Of a stretch of 64,000 nucleotides of DNA, positions 55,249 to 64,000 are shown piece after piece (position 1 is the stretch's first letter; the number at the start of each line of letters is the position of its first letter). Where the stretch lies: NCBI RefSeq assembly GCF_900107195.1, contig NZ_FNPB01000001.1:186001-250000 (forward strand). Reading direction: 5' to 3'. Under the pieces are notes generated by a model, which was not told the DNA's origin, ran no database searches, and saw only the letters and a list, made by a program, of their open reading frames with translations. Source of the stretch: Halobellus clavatus. Lineage in GTDB: Archaea; Halobacteriota; Halobacteria; Halobacteriales; Haloferacaceae. A program made the position numbers and the translations under genes.

Positions 55249-55596
55249 GTGCGACTCGAACACCGCAGCGGGGGCGATCGTCGGACACTCGCGGCCGACG
55301 TCGAGGTGGCGGATACGTTTCTCTCACGGGCGCGCGGTCTGATGTTTCGGCGGTCGATTCCCGACGACTACGCGATGGTGTTCCAGTTCGACGATGCCGA
55401 GCGCCGCGACCTCCATATGGTCTTCGTCCCGTTCGACCTCGACGCGCTGTGGCTCGTCGGCAGCGAAGTGGTCGCGAAAAAACGGCTGCGGGCGTGGCGC
55501 GGCATCGGGGCCGCGACGGCCGATACGGTGGTCGAACTCCCGGCGGGCGCCGCAGACGGCGTCGAACCCGGAGACACCGTCCACGTCGTCGATTGA
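55249..55596 (+). CDS. DUF192 family protein
   Basis: 115 residues, GTG start placed at leaderless distance from a TATA box. The DUF192 core is recognisable: DTFLSRARGLMFRRSIPDDY near 26, DLHMVFVPFDLDALWLVG near 55 and the C-terminal VELPAGAADGVEPGDTVHV. The family forms a small beta-rich fold, often exported in bacteria; no signal peptide is present here. Function unknown. Arg/Leu at the start and a slightly basic composition are notable for the organism. Confidence 0.82.
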   Translation: MRLEHRSGGDRRTLAADVEVADTFLSRARGLMFRRSIPDDYAMVFQFDDAERRDLHMVFVPFDLDALWLVGSEVVAKKRLRAWRGIGAATADTVVELPAGAADGVEPGDTVHVVD

Positions 55597-55632
55597 GCGG
55601 GGCGAGTGAGACACCGTGCCGAGAAGCGTCAG

Positions 55633-55638
55633 TTTAAG
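55633..55638 (+). promoter_or_regulatory. TATA-like box upstream of the citramalate/isopropylmalate synthase
   Basis: TTTAAG in CGTCAGTTTAAGTAGC. It predicts transcription start near 55660, just ahead of the GTG at 55676. Confidence 0.4.
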
Positions 55639-55675
55639 TAGCTGCGTGAACACAGTCCGTGTGAGTACATGACTC

Positions 55676-57244
<1,569 letters not shown>

Positions 57245-57318
57245 CACCGCCGGCGTGCCCGCTGTTCGATACGGGGCGGGACCGCACGATGAAGTAACCG
57301 CGTCCCGTAGCCGCCGGT

Positions 57319-57642
57319 GTGAGCGAGTACGTCGTCGACGTGAAGCCGTCGGCGCGACGGACGAACGCCGCGGCCGGGAATCTGGTCCAGCGGTCGGGGA
57401 GTCGCCACCGCTTCGACAGCCGTGCGGACGCCGAAACGTGGGCCGCGGGACTGACCGCGCAGGGCGGGTCGACGGTGTGGGTTCGGACGGCCAATCCCGA
57501 CGATCGATCCGACGCCGACGCGTATCTGATCGGTCGGCGGACGCGGCATCACGGGAGCGAGGCCGCGGACGCGGCGGGCGGTCGGACGTCGGACACCGGC
57601 GAGCAGGCAGGGCTCGACGGCGACCCCGTCGCCGAGTCGTGA
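57319..57642 (+). CDS. small haloarchaeal protein, unknown function
   Basis: 107 residues, GTG start. Residues 1-70 look folded: SEYVVDVKPSARRTNAAAGN, then SRHRFDSRADAETWAAGLTA and STVWVRTANPDDRSDADAYL, suggesting a small alpha/beta domain that ends in a YLIGRR strand. The remainder is a disordered, Gly/Asp/Ala-rich tail. No motif is recognised. It follows the synthase on the same strand by 74 bp. Confidence 0.55.
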   Translation: MSEYVVDVKPSARRTNAAAGNLVQRSGSRHRFDSRADAETWAAGLTAQGGSTVWVRTANPDDRSDADAYLIGRRTRHHGSEAADAAGGRTSDTGEQAGLDGDPVAES

Positions 57643-57681
57643 GCGACCCCGCCGGGAATGCAGCGGTGCAGCGGCTCGGCG

Positions 57682-57849
57682 CTACCGCTCTTCGACGAGG
57701 TACGTCCAGCCGCCGCGCCGTTCGAAGCGAACGGACTCACAGGTCGCCGCGTACGCCGCGACCTGCGCCGTCTCGACGTCAGTGACGTCGATCCGTCGCG
57801 TCTCGCTTTTGCGTTCCGCCGTCGGGTCGTCGATGGCCGTTGCGTGCAT
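57682..57849 (-). CDS. small protein, unknown function
   Basis: 55 residues from ATG 57849 (HATAIDDPTAERKSETRRID). A single alpha/beta unit with RIDVTDVETAQVAAYAATCE and a C-terminal strand pair RFERRGGWTYLVEER is plausible. One Cys. Composition is consistent with real haloarchaeal small proteins, but the length makes the call uncertain. It is convergent with the preceding gene (39 bp). Confidence 0.5.
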   Translation of the reverse strand: MHATAIDDPTAERKSETRRIDVTDVETAQVAAYAATCESVRFERRGGWTYLVEER

Positions 57850-58020
57850 ATCTCCACTATCGGCGGGAATCGGTATGTAAGTCAGCCTAGCGGAGTGAAA
57901 GTGAAATCGGGAGACAGCGGTGGGTGACGCTACAGATTGCGATCGAGCACAGCGGGGCACTTGTGACGCTTCGAGCGAGGGCGTCGCTCGGGGATCGCGC
58001 TGCTGCGATCGGTACGGCCC

Positions 58021-58085
58021 GCGGCGCGACGAGCGCGCCGCTCCGGGGGTGAGTCGTACAGAAGCGCCGAGGGTGAGATTTGAAC
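58021..58085. repeat. 65-bp direct repeat copy A (contains tRNA-Ser 3' fragment)
   Basis: Identical over 65 bp to 58166-58230, offset 145 bp. Its last 21 bases are the 3' end of tRNA-Ser (discriminator, acceptor 3' strand and part of the T arm); the other 44 are the DNA downstream of the tRNA, including GGCGCGACGAGCGCGCC. No complete tRNA follows copy A. Confidence 0.85.
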
Positions 58086-58165
58086 CTCAGTCGCGGTACT
58101 CGCGCCGCTCGCGACGCTCCCTGTTTCAAATCTTCCGTGCTGCACCATCACGACTACCGCGTCCA

Positions 58166-58230
58166 GCGGCGCGACGAGCGCGCCGCTCCGGGGGTGAGTC
58201 GTACAGAAGCGCCGAGGGTGAGATTTGAAC
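58166..58230. repeat. 65-bp direct repeat copy B (at the intact tRNA-Ser)
   Basis: Second copy of the 65-bp repeat; bases 58210-58230 belong to the functional tRNA-Ser gene. The arrangement resembles the duplicated attachment site left when an element integrates at a tRNA 3' end. Confidence 0.85.
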
Positions 58231-58294
58231 TCACGTGTCCGAATGGACAGTAGATTTCGAATCTACCGCCTTGGCCAGGCTAGGCTACCTCGGC
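58210..58294 (-). tRNA. tRNA-Ser(CGA)
   Basis: 85 nt on the minus strand. The 7-bp acceptor stem GCCGAGG/CCTCGGC with G73 is intact. The anticodon stem GTAGA/TCTAC encloses the loop TTCGAAA, giving anticodon CGA (reads UCG, Ser). A long variable arm (TGTCC-ATTC-GGACA) marks a class II tRNA, and the T arm is GTGAG-TTCAAAT-CTCAC. CCA is not encoded. No intron is seen. Confidence 0.93.
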
Positions 58295-58320
58295 TGCAGT
58301 CGATAGTGGTCGGTGACGCG

Positions 58321-58336
58321 TTTAATCGGTTTCGAT
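58321..58336 (-). promoter_or_regulatory. promoter of tRNA-Ser
   Basis: On the minus strand this reads ATCGAAACCGATTAAA: a BRE-like CGAAACC directly before a TATA-like GATTAAA whose end lies 27 bp before the tRNA 5' nucleotide. Confidence 0.5.
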
Positions 58337-58376
58337 TTCGGCGGAGTCCCGGCGTTCGACGGTCGTCCGATGCGAC

Positions 58377-58384
58377 GATATAAG
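58377..58384 (+). promoter_or_regulatory. TATA box of moxR
   Basis: GATATAAG, 24-31 bp before the ATG at 58408; leaderless spacing. Confidence 0.5.
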
Positions 58385-58407
58385 CCCGCGCCGGAACAGA
58401 CGACGGT

Positions 58408-59373
58408 ATGGACCTCGACGACGCGACCGCCGCCTGCGAGTCCGTCCGCGCCGAAGTGTCGACGGCTGTCATCGCCGACGAGCGCTTCCTCGAACGCGTC
58501 CTCCTCGGCGTCCTCGCTCGCGGCCACGTCCTCCTCGAAGACGTCCCTGGCACCGGCAAGACCCTCACCGCCCGCAGCGTCGCGCGGGCGCTGGGCCTCT
58601 CCTTCTCGCGCGTCCAGTTCACGCCCGACCTGCTCCCCGCGGACGTGACGGGGACGAACGTGTTCGACGAGCGCGAGCGGACCTTCGAGTTCAGTGAGGG
58701 ACCGATCTTCGCGAACGTCGTTCTCGCCGACGAGATCAACCGCGCGCCGCCGAAGACACAGGCAGCGCTCTTAGAGGCGATGGAGGAGCGACAGGTGACC
58801 GTCGACGGCGAGACCCACCAGCTCCCGGACCCGTTCTTCGTGATCGCGACCCAGAACCCCGTCGAGAGCGAGGGGACGTTCCCGCTGCCGGAGGCGCAGG
58901 TCGACCGCTTCGTCGTGCAGACCGCGATCGGCTACCCCGACGAAGCGGGCGAGATCGAACTGCTCCGCCGACGCGTCGATCGCGAGGCGCGCTCACCGAG
59001 TGTCGGGGCAGTGCTCGATCGCGAGGCCGTTCGCGAACTCCGCCGCGCACCGGAGTCCGTGCGAGTCGACGACGACGTCCTCGAGTACGTCGCCAGGGTG
59101 GCGCGCGCCACCCGCGAGCATCGACACGTCGAGGTTGGCGTCTCGCCGCGGGGAACCCAGCGCCTGCTCGAGGCGGTCCGCGCGCAGGCGATCCTCGAGG
59201 GGCGCTCGTTCGTCACGCCCGACGACGTGAAGCGCGTCGCCGATCCGGTGCTCGCACACCGCGTCGTCCTGACGCCCGACGCGCGGGTCGACGACGTCGC
59301 GGCCGCCGACGTCGTCGCCGACGTACTCGACCGCGTCGACGTGCCGACTGTCGAGGCCGACGGCCCGGCGTGA
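58408..59373 (+). CDS. MoxR-family AAA+ ATPase
   Basis: 321 residues. Walker A LLEDVPGTGKTLTARSVA near residue 45, FTPDLLPADVTGTNVFDE near 71, Walker B FANVVLADEINRAPPKTQA near 103, sensor 1 FVIATQNPVESEGTFPLPEA near 141 and a C-terminal lid domain. MoxR ATPases act as chaperones that insert metals or remodel vWA-type partners; they are typically encoded with DUF58 proteins, as here. The gene faces the DUF4129/DUF58 operon, with which it converges. Confidence 0.92.
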   Translation: MDLDDATAACESVRAEVSTAVIADERFLERVLLGVLARGHVLLEDVPGTGKTLTARSVARALGLSFSRVQFTPDLLPADVTGTNVFDERERTFEFSEGPIFANVVLADEINRAPPKTQAALLEAMEERQVTVDGETHQLPDPFFVIATQNPVESEGTFPLPEAQVDRFVVQTAIGYPDEAGEIELLRRRVDREARSPSVGAVLDREAVRELRRAPESVRVDDDVLEYVARVARATREHRHVEVGVSPRGTQRLLEAVRAQAILEGRSFVTPDDVKRVADPVLAHRVVLTPDARVDDVAAADVVADVLDRVDVPTVEADGPA

Positions 59374-59415
59374 GGCCCGGGCGGAGTCGCGGCCGCGACG
59401 TGTGCGCCCCGCGGA

Positions 59416-59919
59416 TCAGCGACGGAGCACGGCGACGAGAATGACGACGCCGACGAGGAGCGACGCGACGGCGGACGCGGGCTGACCGCCCTGGGTACCG
59501 AGGAAGACGCCGTAGAGCACGCCCGCGCCGACGACCCCGACGAGGAGGCCGGACGCGGCGTGGACGATGGTCAGTCGCGCAGTGTCGGCCTCGCGCCCGA
59601 GTTGCTCGCCGACGCCGACCGCGAACGCTCCGAGGTCCCACGCGAGGACGGCCCCGAGCGCGGCGAGCAGGAGTGGCTCCGCCGCCGCACCGCGAGCGCC
59701 GGCCACGAGAATCCCGAGGAGGAAGGCACCGCCCGCGAACGCCACGACGCGTCGAGAGGCGGCGTACAGTCCCCCTGCCAGCAGGACGGCCCCTGCCGTC
59801 CCCGCTGCGAGCGCGCCGAACGACCCGACTGCGAGCGCGAGCACCGAGGCAAAGCCGGCGAGCAGCGCCAGCGACGCCGCGAACGTCGGCGGCCGCGCTG
59901 TCACCCGCTGTCGGGTCAT
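59416..59919 (-). CDS. membrane protein of the MoxR/DUF58 cluster, unknown function
   Basis: 167 residues. After a basic start (TRQRVTARPP) there are five hydrophobic segments rich in Ala, Gly, Leu and Val, with short loops; the last ends ILVAVLRR. The ATG at 59919 overlaps the stop of the DUF58 gene (ATGA), so it is the last gene of a coupled operon. Several haloarchaeal MoxR clusters end with such a protein (I believe DUF7519). No catalytic residues are evident. Confidence 0.68.
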   Translation of the reverse strand: MTRQRVTARPPTFAASLALLAGFASVLALAVGSFGALAAGTAGAVLLAGGLYAASRRVVAFAGGAFLLGILVAGARGAAAEPLLLAALGAVLAWDLGAFAVGVGEQLGREADTARLTIVHAASGLLVGVVGAGVLYGVFLGTQGGQPASAVASLLVGVVILVAVLRR

Positions 59920-61187
59920 CCCGACCACCGCCGTTCGGCGCGGGCGACGCGTGCGCCGAGCGGTTCGGCGCCCCAGTCGACGACGCGGAGCCCCGCGCGC
60001 CGCAAGCGGGTCAGACGGTTCCGACGTTCGAGTCGCGCCAGGCGGCGACCCACCGTGTCGGTCGCCGTCGCGTCCGGCGAGACGACGGTGACCGGATGCC
60101 CGCGCGCGTCGAGTCCGCGGGCGACCTCGACGGCCCGCTCGTCGATCAGCGGCGAGAAGAACAGCACCTGTGCGTCCGCGGGGAGACGCCGGCGGAGTCG
60201 CCTGATCGCCGACGACGACAGGTAGGACTGCTCCGGCGGCGTCGGCGCGAGCGCCGGGTGCGAGGCGAGCAACTCACGCCCCCGGTTCCGGTGATCCCGC
60301 CCGGCCCCCGGCGCGAGCCAGCACTCCCGCGGCGACAGCGCGGCGATGCCGACGCGGTCGCCCGCGTCGAGTAGCGACGCGAACGCCTGTGCGGCCGCGT
60401 CGACGCTCCGCTCGACGGCGTTTCGGTGTTCCCGGTCCGGGGCGACGTAAGCCGTCTCGCGGGCGTCGACGAGGAGGACGACCGCGGCGGCGCGCTCCTG
60501 GCGGAACTCGACTGTCGAGAGTTCGCCCGTTCGAGCGTAGCGGTTCCAGTCGATCCGCGAGAGCGGGTCCCCGCGACGGTACTCGCGCGTGGAGGAGAAC
60601 TCCAGCCCCGAGCCGGTGACGTCGGTCGAGACGCGGCCCGCGTACGGCGTCGTCAGTCCGCGAAGCGGCAGCGTCTCGATCGCCTCCAGCGTCGGGGTGC
60701 ACGACAGCGAGGTCGGTTCCGCCGCCTCGACGTCGACCGACTGCTCTCGGCTCCCGCTGGGAGACCGCGTGATCGCGGTGAGCGGTTCCCACTCGTGCGC
60801 GCCGCGCACGGCCTCGACGGTGTAGGAGAACGTCGTCCCGGCCCCGGGACGGAGTGCGGTGCCGTGGCGCGGCGAGCCGTCAGTCACGGCGAGGGCCGGC
60901 GGCACGCCGTCGACGAGTCGGAGGTCGGTCAGCGTTCGTGAACCGACGTTTCGGACCTCGACTGTCACGTCGACCTCGGCCTCGGGATCGGGGTCCGCGT
61001 TGCCGACCCGTCGCTCGACCGCGAGCTGGGGCTCCGGCGCGTCGCCGAACCACGCGTAGGCCGTGTACACGACACCGAGGGCGGCCACGAGCAGGAGCGC
61101 GGGGCGCTGAAAGAGCACGCCGGCCGCGCCGGCCACCAGCGCCGCACCGTCGATGCCGACCCAGCGGTTGGTGTCGATGCGGCGCAT
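59916..61187 (-). CDS. DUF58 domain protein (vWA-like partner of MoxR)
   Basis: 423 residues. Two N-terminal hydrophobic segments (about 11-45) form the anchor, followed by a beta-sandwich-like region (60-150). The signature of DUF58 is FSSTREYRRGDPLSRIDWNR near residue 197, then ARTGELSTVEFRQERAAAVV and the metal-site-like LVDARET near 233. The C-terminal 150 residues form the rest of a vWA-type fold. Such proteins are thought to be MoxR substrates or targets. It is coupled by overlap to both flanking genes. Confidence 0.88.
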   Translation of the reverse strand: MRRIDTNRWVGIDGAALVAGAAGVLFQRPALLLVAALGVVYTAYAWFGDAPEPQLAVERRVGNADPDPEAEVDVTVEVRNVGSRTLTDLRLVDGVPPALAVTDGSPRHGTALRPGAGTTFSYTVEAVRGAHEWEPLTAITRSPSGSREQSVDVEAAEPTSLSCTPTLEAIETLPLRGLTTPYAGRVSTDVTGSGLEFSSTREYRRGDPLSRIDWNRYARTGELSTVEFRQERAAAVVLLVDARETAYVAPDREHRNAVERSVDAAAQAFASLLDAGDRVGIAALSPRECWLAPGAGRDHRNRGRELLASHPALAPTPPEQSYLSSSAIRRLRRRLPADAQVLFFSPLIDERAVEVARGLDARGHPVTVVSPDATATDTVGRRLARLERRNRLTRLRRAGLRVVDWGAEPLGARVARAERRWSG

Positions 61188-61873
61188 CAGGTCCGTCCCT
61201 CCGCGACCGAGTTGGCCCCGTCGGCTTCGGCATCGGCGTCGCCGTCGGCTCTGTCAGCCGTGCCACCCGATCCTATCGCCGCACGTTCGGCCGATTCGTT
61301 CCGGAGTGCCTCCAGCGCGTCGAGCGCTCTGGCGGCCTGTGCTTGTCGCGGACTGCGGGCGAGGAGCCGCCGGACCCGAGTCGAAAGCGACAGCGGGACG
61401 TCGGCCCCGAGATACCGCGCCGCGATCGGGTCGTCCGTCCAGGTCCCCGCCTCGATGCGGCGCTCGGCTTCCGCGGCGGAGCAGTGCTCGCGGAGCCGAA
61501 TCGTCTCGACCGTCGCCGCTTCGATCCGTCGCCGGAGGGTCCGCGGGACGCGTCCTCGACGCCGCCGACCCGACCCCGACCGTCGTCTCCCGGCGCGTCC
61601 CCGTCCACTTCGGTAGCCGTCGTGGCCGCGGATCTCGTCGCCCGGAACCGGGACCTGATACCGCCGCTCCGGATCGCCGGGGTCGGTCGCGGCGTAATCG
61701 AGGCCCGAGCGGCGGATGAGGTACCTCGCGCCCTGCACGCCGGCGAGGACGCCGACCAGCGCGACGAAGACGAACGAGGCGTTCAGCCCCGGGATGAGGA
61801 CCCCCGCGAAGCCGGCGATGCCGAGAAGCACGCCCAGTCCGCCGAGGGCGGTCAGCACGTCCGACTCGTTCAC
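61187..61873 (-). CDS. membrane protein with basic linker, MoxR/DUF58 cluster
   Basis: 228 residues. Two adjacent N-terminal hydrophobic segments (about 7-50) are followed by a soluble part. Residues 80-115 hold a strikingly Arg/Gly-rich stretch (RSGRGRAGRRRSGSGRRRRG), then a helical domain with RIEAATVETIRLREHCSAAE and AERRIEAGTWTDDPIAARYL. The start shares bases with the end of the DUF4129 gene (4-bp overlap). In related clusters a protein of this layout (I believe DUF7269) sits between DUF4129 and DUF58. Function unknown. Confidence 0.7.
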   Translation of the reverse strand: MNESDVLTALGGLGVLLGIAGFAGVLIPGLNASFVFVALVGVLAGVQGARYLIRRSGLDYAATDPGDPERRYQVPVPGDEIRGHDGYRSGRGRAGRRRSGSGRRRRGRVPRTLRRRIEAATVETIRLREHCSAAEAERRIEAGTWTDDPIAARYLGADVPLSLSTRVRRLLARSPRQAQAARALDALEALRNESAERAAIGSGGTADRADGDADAEADGANSVAEGRT

Positions 61874-62808
61874 GACTCCTCACCGGCGTACGCCGATTCG
61901 ATGCGCCTGAGCGCCGCGACGGCCCGTTCGGCGCGGGCGTCGGTGACGCCCTCGTCACCGTAGCGGACCGCCTCGAACAGGTGGGTGAGTTCGTCGACGT
62001 CGTCGGGATCCATTCCGGCGTCGACCGCCGCGGCGGCGAACTCGCCGGGCGTGCTCGAAGCCGGCCGCTCGACGTCGAGGTGGGCGGTCATCTCCACCCA
62101 CGCGCGGTACACCTCGTTGCCGACGTCGGCGTCGCCCTCGAGGCGGTCGGCTGCCGCCCCCGCGGCCCGCCCCACTTCGCGAACGTCCGCCGGCGGTGTC
62201 GACTCTGACTCCTCGGTCTCGTCGTCCTGCGTGATGGCGTCCCCGGTCGACGCCACTAAGAGGACGACGGCAGCGACGAGCGCGACGAACAGAGCGAGGC
62301 CGAAGACCGCCGTCGGCGTGGCGACCGTGCCACCGTCGCTCCCCCCGAGACCGAAGGCACCGCCACCGGATGGGAACAGAGCCCCACCGTCGGAACCGAA
62401 GAAGCCGAACCGGAAGATCGGCCCGGACTCGAGCTGGCAGGCCACGAGCAGCCCCCACAACAGCGCCAACGGGAGGCCGACACCCACAGCAGTGGCGGCG
62501 ACGGCACCGAGCGACTCCGTCTCGCGGTAGACGAGATAGTGGCCGACGAGGGCGACGGCCACGAGTCCGGCGACGACGGGCGGCCGGGCGAGAAACGGGA
62601 CGCAGATCACGACGGCGCGGAAGGCGCTCTGGCTCACCGGGACGCCGATCACGGGTTCGGGGCTGTCACCGACGCTACCGCTCGAGCCGAACCCGAAGCC
62701 CCCACCGGCCCCGCCCGTTACGGTCGTCTCGATCGTCGCAGCCGCCGCTGCGAGTGCGACGACGGCCAGGAGGGCGACGGCGACCCGACGGGCGGTCGTT
62801 CTGTCCAC
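61870..62808 (-). CDS. DUF4129-domain membrane protein
   Basis: 312 residues. An N-terminal hydrophobic segment (7-27), a Gly-rich external loop (GGAGGGFGFGSSGSVGD) and three further membrane segments (to about 195) precede a C-terminal cytoplasmic DUF4129 domain (about 225-312) with GNEVYRAWVEMTAHLDVERP, STPGEFAAAAVDAGMDPDDV and ELTHLFEAVRYGDEGVTDAR. DUF4129 proteins are regularly found with MoxR and DUF58. It is the first gene of the minus-strand operon. Confidence 0.85.
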   Translation of the reverse strand: MDRTTARRVAVALLAVVALAAAAATIETTVTGGAGGGFGFGSSGSVGDSPEPVIGVPVSQSAFRAVVICVPFLARPPVVAGLVAVALVGHYLVYRETESLGAVAATAVGVGLPLALLWGLLVACQLESGPIFRFGFFGSDGGALFPSGGGAFGLGGSDGGTVATPTAVFGLALFVALVAAVVLLVASTGDAITQDDETEESESTPPADVREVGRAAGAAADRLEGDADVGNEVYRAWVEMTAHLDVERPASSTPGEFAAAAVDAGMDPDDVDELTHLFEAVRYGDEGVTDARAERAVAALRRIESAYAGEES

Positions 62809-62869
62809 TGGTTGCTGTCACATCGGGCGCACCGTGCTAAAACTGTTCGCCGCAGGGCCGAGGCCGGGG

Positions 62870-64000
62870 TCACTCCGTCGCCGATCCCGGGAGCTGGATG
62901 ACGGCCACGGTACGCAACGACCGCGGGGTGTCGAGCGATCGACCATCGTCGCCCGCGCCACTCGCCGGTGAGATATCGTCGTCGCTGGACACCTCCTCGT
63001 CGTCGAAGCGGAGCGAGCCGCCGTTCTCGATCACGCACCAGTACGCGAGCCAGAGCCCGAGCCCCTCAGCGTGCTGGAGCGGCGTCTCCGATCCGGCGTC
63101 GAGCGCCTCCCGGTCGACGGCGGGGATGTCCGGGCCGTTGGATTCGATCCGAACGGTGACCGTCCCCGTCGGACTGTCACTGGTGACGCTGATCGACAAC
63201 GCGAGATCTTCACGGGCCACCTCGGCTTCCGCGACGAGCAGGTCGGTCAGTTCCTCGATCGCCGTTGTGATCGCCGTCGCGTCCGTGAGTTCGGCTCTCG
63301 CGTGCTCCTGGCCCCGACACGTGAAGCCGACAGCCGGGTACGCACGGCGGGCGCTGCGGACGGTGCTCGCGACGATCTCACTCACGTCGTGCGTGGCGGG
63401 ACTCTGCGTGTGGGTGTCGTTGAGCTGTGATACTTTCCGGGCCTTGTCGCTGACCGTGAGGAGGTCGTCGGTCCGATCGAGGATCGACGCTGCGGCCTGC
63501 TCGACGTCGTCGGCAGAGCCACCCGCTACGACGTCGGCGTACCCCCGGACCACGTTCATATCGTTCCGGAGGTTGTGCCGGAGGATCCGGTTGGCGACTT
63601 CGAGCCGCTGTTCGTAGCGGTGCCGGCCCGTGACGTCGCGGAGCGCCAGCGCGTATCCGACCTCGTCGCCGCGGGTGTCGGTCAGATCCGAGACACGGAC
63701 GTCGTACGCGAGGTTGTTGGCATCGGTGACAGTGGTCTCGTGTAACTGTTCGAATCCCTGTTCCGGGAAGAGTTCGCTGACGGGGGTCCCCGCCTCGGGT
63801 GGCGGATCGAGAACTCGGCTGGCCGTCTCGTCGGCGTCGACGACGACGCGGTCGGAATCCAACACGATCAGTCCGTCGCCCATCGCCTCGAAGGCACGGC
63901 GGCGAGCGACCGGCATCCGTTCGAGCAGGTCGTAGTGATAGAGCCCGGCCACCAGGAGCGCCCCGGTGATCGTGAACGCGAACACGGTCAGGTTGACGCC
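62870..64000 (-). CDS. sensor histidine kinase (N-terminus outside window)
   Basis: At least 376 residues are visible; the frame continues past the right edge. The edge shows the end of a membrane helix bundle (VFAFTITGALLVAGLYHYDL), as in haloarchaeal 7TM kinases. Next comes a PAS domain (about 35-130: FEAMGDGLIVLDSDRVVVDA), then an H-box RILRHNLRNDMNVVRGYADV and the ATPase domain with VTVRIESNGPDIPAVDREAL and GLGLWLAYWCVIENGGSLRF. The N box is weak (EELTDLLV). It senses an unknown signal and would phosphorylate a response regulator not seen here. Confidence 0.85.
   Translation of the reverse strand, partial: GVNLTVFAFTITGALLVAGLYHYDLLERMPVARRRAFEAMGDGLIVLDSDRVVVDADETASRVLDPPPEAGTPVSELFPEQGFEQLHETTVTDANNLAYDVRVSDLTDTRGDEVGYALALRDVTGRHRYEQRLEVANRILRHNLRNDMNVVRGYADVVAGGSADDVEQAAASILDRTDDLLTVSDKARKVSQLNDTHTQSPATHDVSEIVASTVRSARRAYPAVGFTCRGQEHARAELTDATAITTAIEELTDLLVAEAEVAREDLALSISVTSDSPTGTVTVRIESNGPDIPAVDREALDAGSETPLQHAEGLGLWLAYWCVIENGGSLRFDDEEVSSDDDISPASGAGDDGRSLDTPRSLRTVAVIQLPGSATE

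Noticed and set aside
55669-55675. ATG at 55669 as start of the citramalate/isopropylmalate synthase
   Set aside because: It is out of frame with the synthase; the in-frame GTG at 55676 is the first workable start.
58066-58150. Second tRNA gene next to tRNA-Ser
   Set aside because: Only the 3' 21 bases match; no acceptor 5' strand, anticodon arm or D arm can be folded from the following sequence.
57930-58151. Minus-strand 73-codon ORF across the tRNA-like duplication
   Set aside because: It reads through repeat copy A and has no domain or haloarchaeal composition; the DNA is better explained as an integration scar.

Overview
The window is GC-rich (by eye about two thirds G+C), densely coded on both strands, and its predicted proteins are strongly acidic and poor in Lys. 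Together with a HemAT transducer, archaeal Rpo11 and Rpo12, KEOPS Pcc1, prefoldin, RIO2 kinase, GatCA, the small PurL, CdrL/CdrS/FtsZ2 and a PGF-CTERM secreted protein, this identifies a haloarchaeon (class Halobacteria). I cannot fix the genus. No insertion sequence, CRISPR array, rRNA gene or plasmid-type replication gene is visible. One tRNA gene, tRNA-Ser(CGA), is present.

Layout. 1-5681: 3' end of an Mrp-type cation/proton antiporter operon (mrpC end, three MrpD/NuoL-M-N-like subunits, one small membrane protein). 5741-7879: coaBC and nadE, minus strand. An AT-rich regulatory gap (7880-8267) separates nadE from a winged-helix regulator. 8869-11734: unknown membrane protein, flavoprotein, unknown protein, SRPBCC-type protein. 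11836-17240: two K+ uptake pairs (TrkA-TrkH forward, TrkA-TrkH reverse) facing each other. 17316-18920: gatCA. 19059-25794: hemAT, Nudix hydrolase, a coupled PHP/asparagine-synthetase-like pair, purL, and a His-rich membrane peptide. 25999-35617: hisF, rpo11, a metallo-hydrolase, a membrane J-protein, a UDG-family protein, a GGR-type flavoprotein, rio2, a lipoate ligase and nfo. 35660-38544: a secreted EEP hydrolase, a methyltransferase and an unknown protein. 38896-42204: ncsA convergent with ftsZ2-cdrS-cdrL. 42314-49683: a cobalamin operon of overlapping genes (HAD, cbiB, cobS, cobY, cobT, cobD, cbiZ, cbiA). 49785-51330: an archaeal translation/transcription block (L37Ae, rpo12, pcc1, prefoldin beta, DUF3194-like). 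51367-57849: DUF2070, guaAa, UspA, an HNH-like protein, DUF192, citramalate/isopropylmalate synthase and two unknown small proteins. 58021-58294: tRNA-Ser with a duplicated 3' end. 58408-62808: MoxR ATPase facing a DUF4129/DUF58 operon. The right edge cuts a histidine kinase.

Working together. The Mrp and Trk systems both serve Na+/H+/K+ homeostasis of a salt-in strategist. The cobalamin operon covers cobyrinate amidation, aminopropanol-phosphate supply, nucleotide-loop assembly and salvage by CbiZ. CdrL, CdrS and FtsZ2 form a cell-division regulatory unit. A set of GTAAGAC inverted repeats sits in the cdrS promoter, and I regard it as the most interesting regulatory signal in the window. Other points worth a look are a ribosomal protein L37Ae lacking all four zinc cysteines, a 65-bp direct repeat containing the tRNA-Ser 3' end, and a strong scarcity of the tetramer CATG.
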